Positions 61,861 through 64,000 of a DNA stretch of 64,000 bases are shown here, piece after piece; the stretch's first letter is position 1; each line of letters opens with the position of its first letter. Position numbers and translations under genes: made by a program. Below the pieces are notes generated by a model. The model did no database searches and was not told the DNA's origin. It worked only from the letters and a program-made list of their open reading frames with translations. Source of the stretch: Deroplatys truncata (lineage: Eukaryota; Arthropoda; Insecta; Mantodea; Mantidae); the NCBI GenBank assembly GCA_030765065.1, contig CM060985.1, positions 1,674,001 to 1,738,000 of the forward strand. The letters run 5' to 3'.

Positions 61861-63120
61861 TCTTTAAAGAAGCATTGCGAGGACAGCCGATATAGTACAG
61901 TTTCTGCAAAACAAATACACTCCTTAAAGAAGCATTGCGAGGACAGCCAATATAGTACAGTTTCTGTACAACAAATACACTCTTTAAAGAAGCATTGCGA
62001 GGACAGCCGATATAGTACAGTTTCTGTAAAACAAATACACTCCTTAAAGAAGCATTGCGAGGACAGCCGATATAGTACAGTTTCTGTGAAACAAATACAC
62101 TCCTTAAAGAAGCATTGCGAGGACAGCCAATATAGTAGAGTTTCTGTGAAACAAATACACTCCTTAAAGAAGCATTGCGAGGACAGCTGATATAGTACAG
62201 TTTTTGTGAAACAAATACACTCTTTAAAGAAGCATTGCAAGGACAGGCGATATAGTACAGTTTCTGTGAAGTAAATGCCCTCTTTAAAGAAGCATTGCGA
62301 GGACAGCCGATATAGTAAAGTTTCTGTGAAACAAATACACTCCTTAAAGAAGCATTGCGAGGACAGCTGATATAGTACAGTTTCTGTACAACAAATACAC
62401 TCCTTAAAGAAGCATTGCAAGGACAGGCGATATAGTACAGTTTCTGTGAAGTAAATGCCCTCTTTAAAGAAGCATTGCGAGGACAGCCAATATAGTACAG
62501 TTTCTGTGAAAAAAAATACACTCCTTAAAGAAGCATTGCGAGGACAGCCGATATAGTAGAGTTTCTGTGAAACAAATACACTCCTTAAAGAAGCATTGCA
62601 AGGACAGCCAATATAGTACAGTTTCTGTAAAACAAATACACTCCTTAAAGAAGCATTGCGAGGACAGCCGATATAGTACAGTTTCTGTAAAACAAATACA
62701 CTCCTTAAAGAAGCATTGCGAGGACAGCTGATATAGTACACTTTCTGTAAAACAAATACACTCCTTAATGAAGCATTGCAAGGACAGCTGATATAGTACA
62801 GTTTCTGTAAAACAAATACACTCCTTAATGAAGCATTGCAAGGACAGCTGATATAGTACAGTTTCTGTAAAACAAATACACTCCTTAAAGAAGCATTGCG
62901 AGGACAGCTGATATAGTACAGTTTCTGTAAAACAAATACACTCCTTAAGGAAGCATTGCGAGGACAGCTGATATAGTACAGTTTCTGTACAACAAATACA
63001 CTCCTTAAAGAAGCATTGCGAGGACAACCAATATAGTACAGTTTCTGTAAAACAAATACACTCTTTAAAGAAGCATTGCAAGGACAGCTGATATAGTACA
63101 GTTTCTGTACAACAAATACA
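61861..63120. repeat. Higher-order block, copy 2, in the 60-bp array
   Basis: Same order of marker units as 60361-61800, offset by 25 units at its left end and 22 units at its right end. The difference equals the three-unit duplication seen only in copy 1. Confidence 0.8.
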
Positions 63121-64000
63121 CTCTTTAAAGAAGCATTGCGAGGACAGCTGATATAGTACAGTTTCTGTACAACAAATACACTCCTTCAAGAAGCATTGCA
63201 AGGACAACCAATATAGTACAGTTTCTGTAAAACAAATACACTCCTTCAAGAAGCATTGCGAGGACAGCTGATATAGTACAGTTTCTGTACAACAAATACA
63301 CTCCTTAAAGAAGCATTGCGAGGACAACCAATATAGTATAGTTTCTGTGAAACACATACACTCTTTAAAGAAGCATTGCGAGGACAGCTGATATAGTACA
63401 GTTTCTGTAAAACAAATGCACTCTTTAAAGAAGCATTGCGAGGACAACCGATATAGTACAGTTTCTGTAAAACAAATACACTCCTTAAAGAAGCATTGCG
63501 AGAACAGCTGATATAGTACAGTTTCTGTGAAACAAATACACTCTTTAAAGTAGCATTGCGAGGACCGCTGATATAGTACAGTTTCTGTAAAACAAATACA
63601 CTCTTTAAAGTAGCATTGCGAGGACAGCTGATATAATACAGTTTCTGTGAATCAAATACACTCCTTAAAGAAGCATTGCGAGGACAGCCAATATAGTACA
63701 GTTTTTGTACAACAAATACACTCTTTAAAGAAGCATTGCAAGGACAGGCGATATAGTACAGTTTCTGTAAAGTAAATGCCCTCTTTAAAGAAGCATTGCG
63801 AGGACAGCCGATATAGTACAGTTTCTGTGAAACAAATGCACTCTTTAAAGAAGCATTGCGAGGACAGCCGATATAGTACAGTTTCTGTGAAGTAAATACA
63901 CTCCTTAAAGAAGCATTGCGAGGACAGCCGATATAGTACAGTTTCTGTGAAGTAAATACACTCCTTAAAGAAGCATTGCGAGGACAGCCGATATAGTACA

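Larger units (their letters stand above)
53216..64000. repeat. 60-bp satellite array (about 180 copies), continues past the window
   Basis: The unit is 60 bp (CTCCTTAAAGAAGCATTGCG, then AGGACAGCCAATATAGTACA, then GTTTCTGTAAAACAAATACA). Length is nearly invariant: only a one-base loss near 53740, a one-base loss near 61330 and a one-base gain near 62512 shift the phase over 10.8 kb. Variable sites are CCA/CCG/CTG before ATATAG, GTAAAAC/GTACAAC/GTGAAAC, TTAAAG/TTCAAG, TGCGAGG/TGCAAGG and CTCCTT/CTCTTT. 60 bp is 20 codons, so several frames on both strands are open for hundreds of codons. The CTG and TTCAAG variants put stops in some of them, and substitutions are mostly amino-acid changing, so coding is not supported. 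Confidence 0.97.

Noticed and set aside
54845-63447. Long open frames on both strands of the 60-bp array with a 20-residue period
   Set aside because: Several frames on both strands are open at once, subtype variants introduce stops in some, and most substitutions change amino acids. No sign of coding constraint.

Overview
The window is eukaryotic nuclear DNA, most likely from an arthropod and probably an insect. It is AT-rich, has intron-exon structure, and carries decayed copies of an I-group LINE, a Tc1/mariner-type transposon, a Tigger/pogo transposon, LTR-element fossils and a tRNA-derived SINE head. No prokaryotic gene, operon, CRISPR array or rRNA/tRNA gene was seen. The species cannot be named from the sequence.

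About 49 kb of the 64 kb (roughly 77%) is tandem repeat, in seven arrays of six unrelated families. (1) 1-7708: 103-bp unit. (2) 12388-19806: 76-bp unit. (3) 21171-23822: a diverged branch of the same 76-bp family. (4) 31591-37053: 79/80-bp unit. (5) 37054-50883: GT-rich unit of 38-53 bp with several subfamily blocks. (6) 50884-52295: 117-bp unit. (7) 53216-64000 and beyond: 60-bp unit of very regular length. Arrays 4, 5 and 6 abut with almost no spacer.

Islands of non-repeat DNA lie between the arrays. 7709-12387 holds the 3' half of an I-group LINE (RT, RNase H, C-terminal domain), a gag-bearing LTR-element fossil on the minus strand and a degenerate Tc1/mariner-type transposase on the minus strand. 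19807-21170 splits the 76-bp satellite and ends in a probable LTR. 23823-31590 holds three phase-compatible minus-strand exons that read like the first extracellular domain of an ABCA-type ABC transporter, then a broken Tigger element with another insertion inside it. 52296-53215 is a small spacer with a tRNA-derived SINE head.

The only host gene supported is the ABCA-like one. Its exon order on the minus strand means that upstream exons, if they exist, would lie at higher coordinates, so arrays 4-7 could sit inside or upstream of its introns (inference). Long open frames occur in arrays 2, 5 and 7, but they are best explained by repeat units that lack stops. The 117-bp array is the exception worth testing: its unit is exactly 39 codons, and most linked differences between its two subtypes are synonymous in one plus-strand frame.
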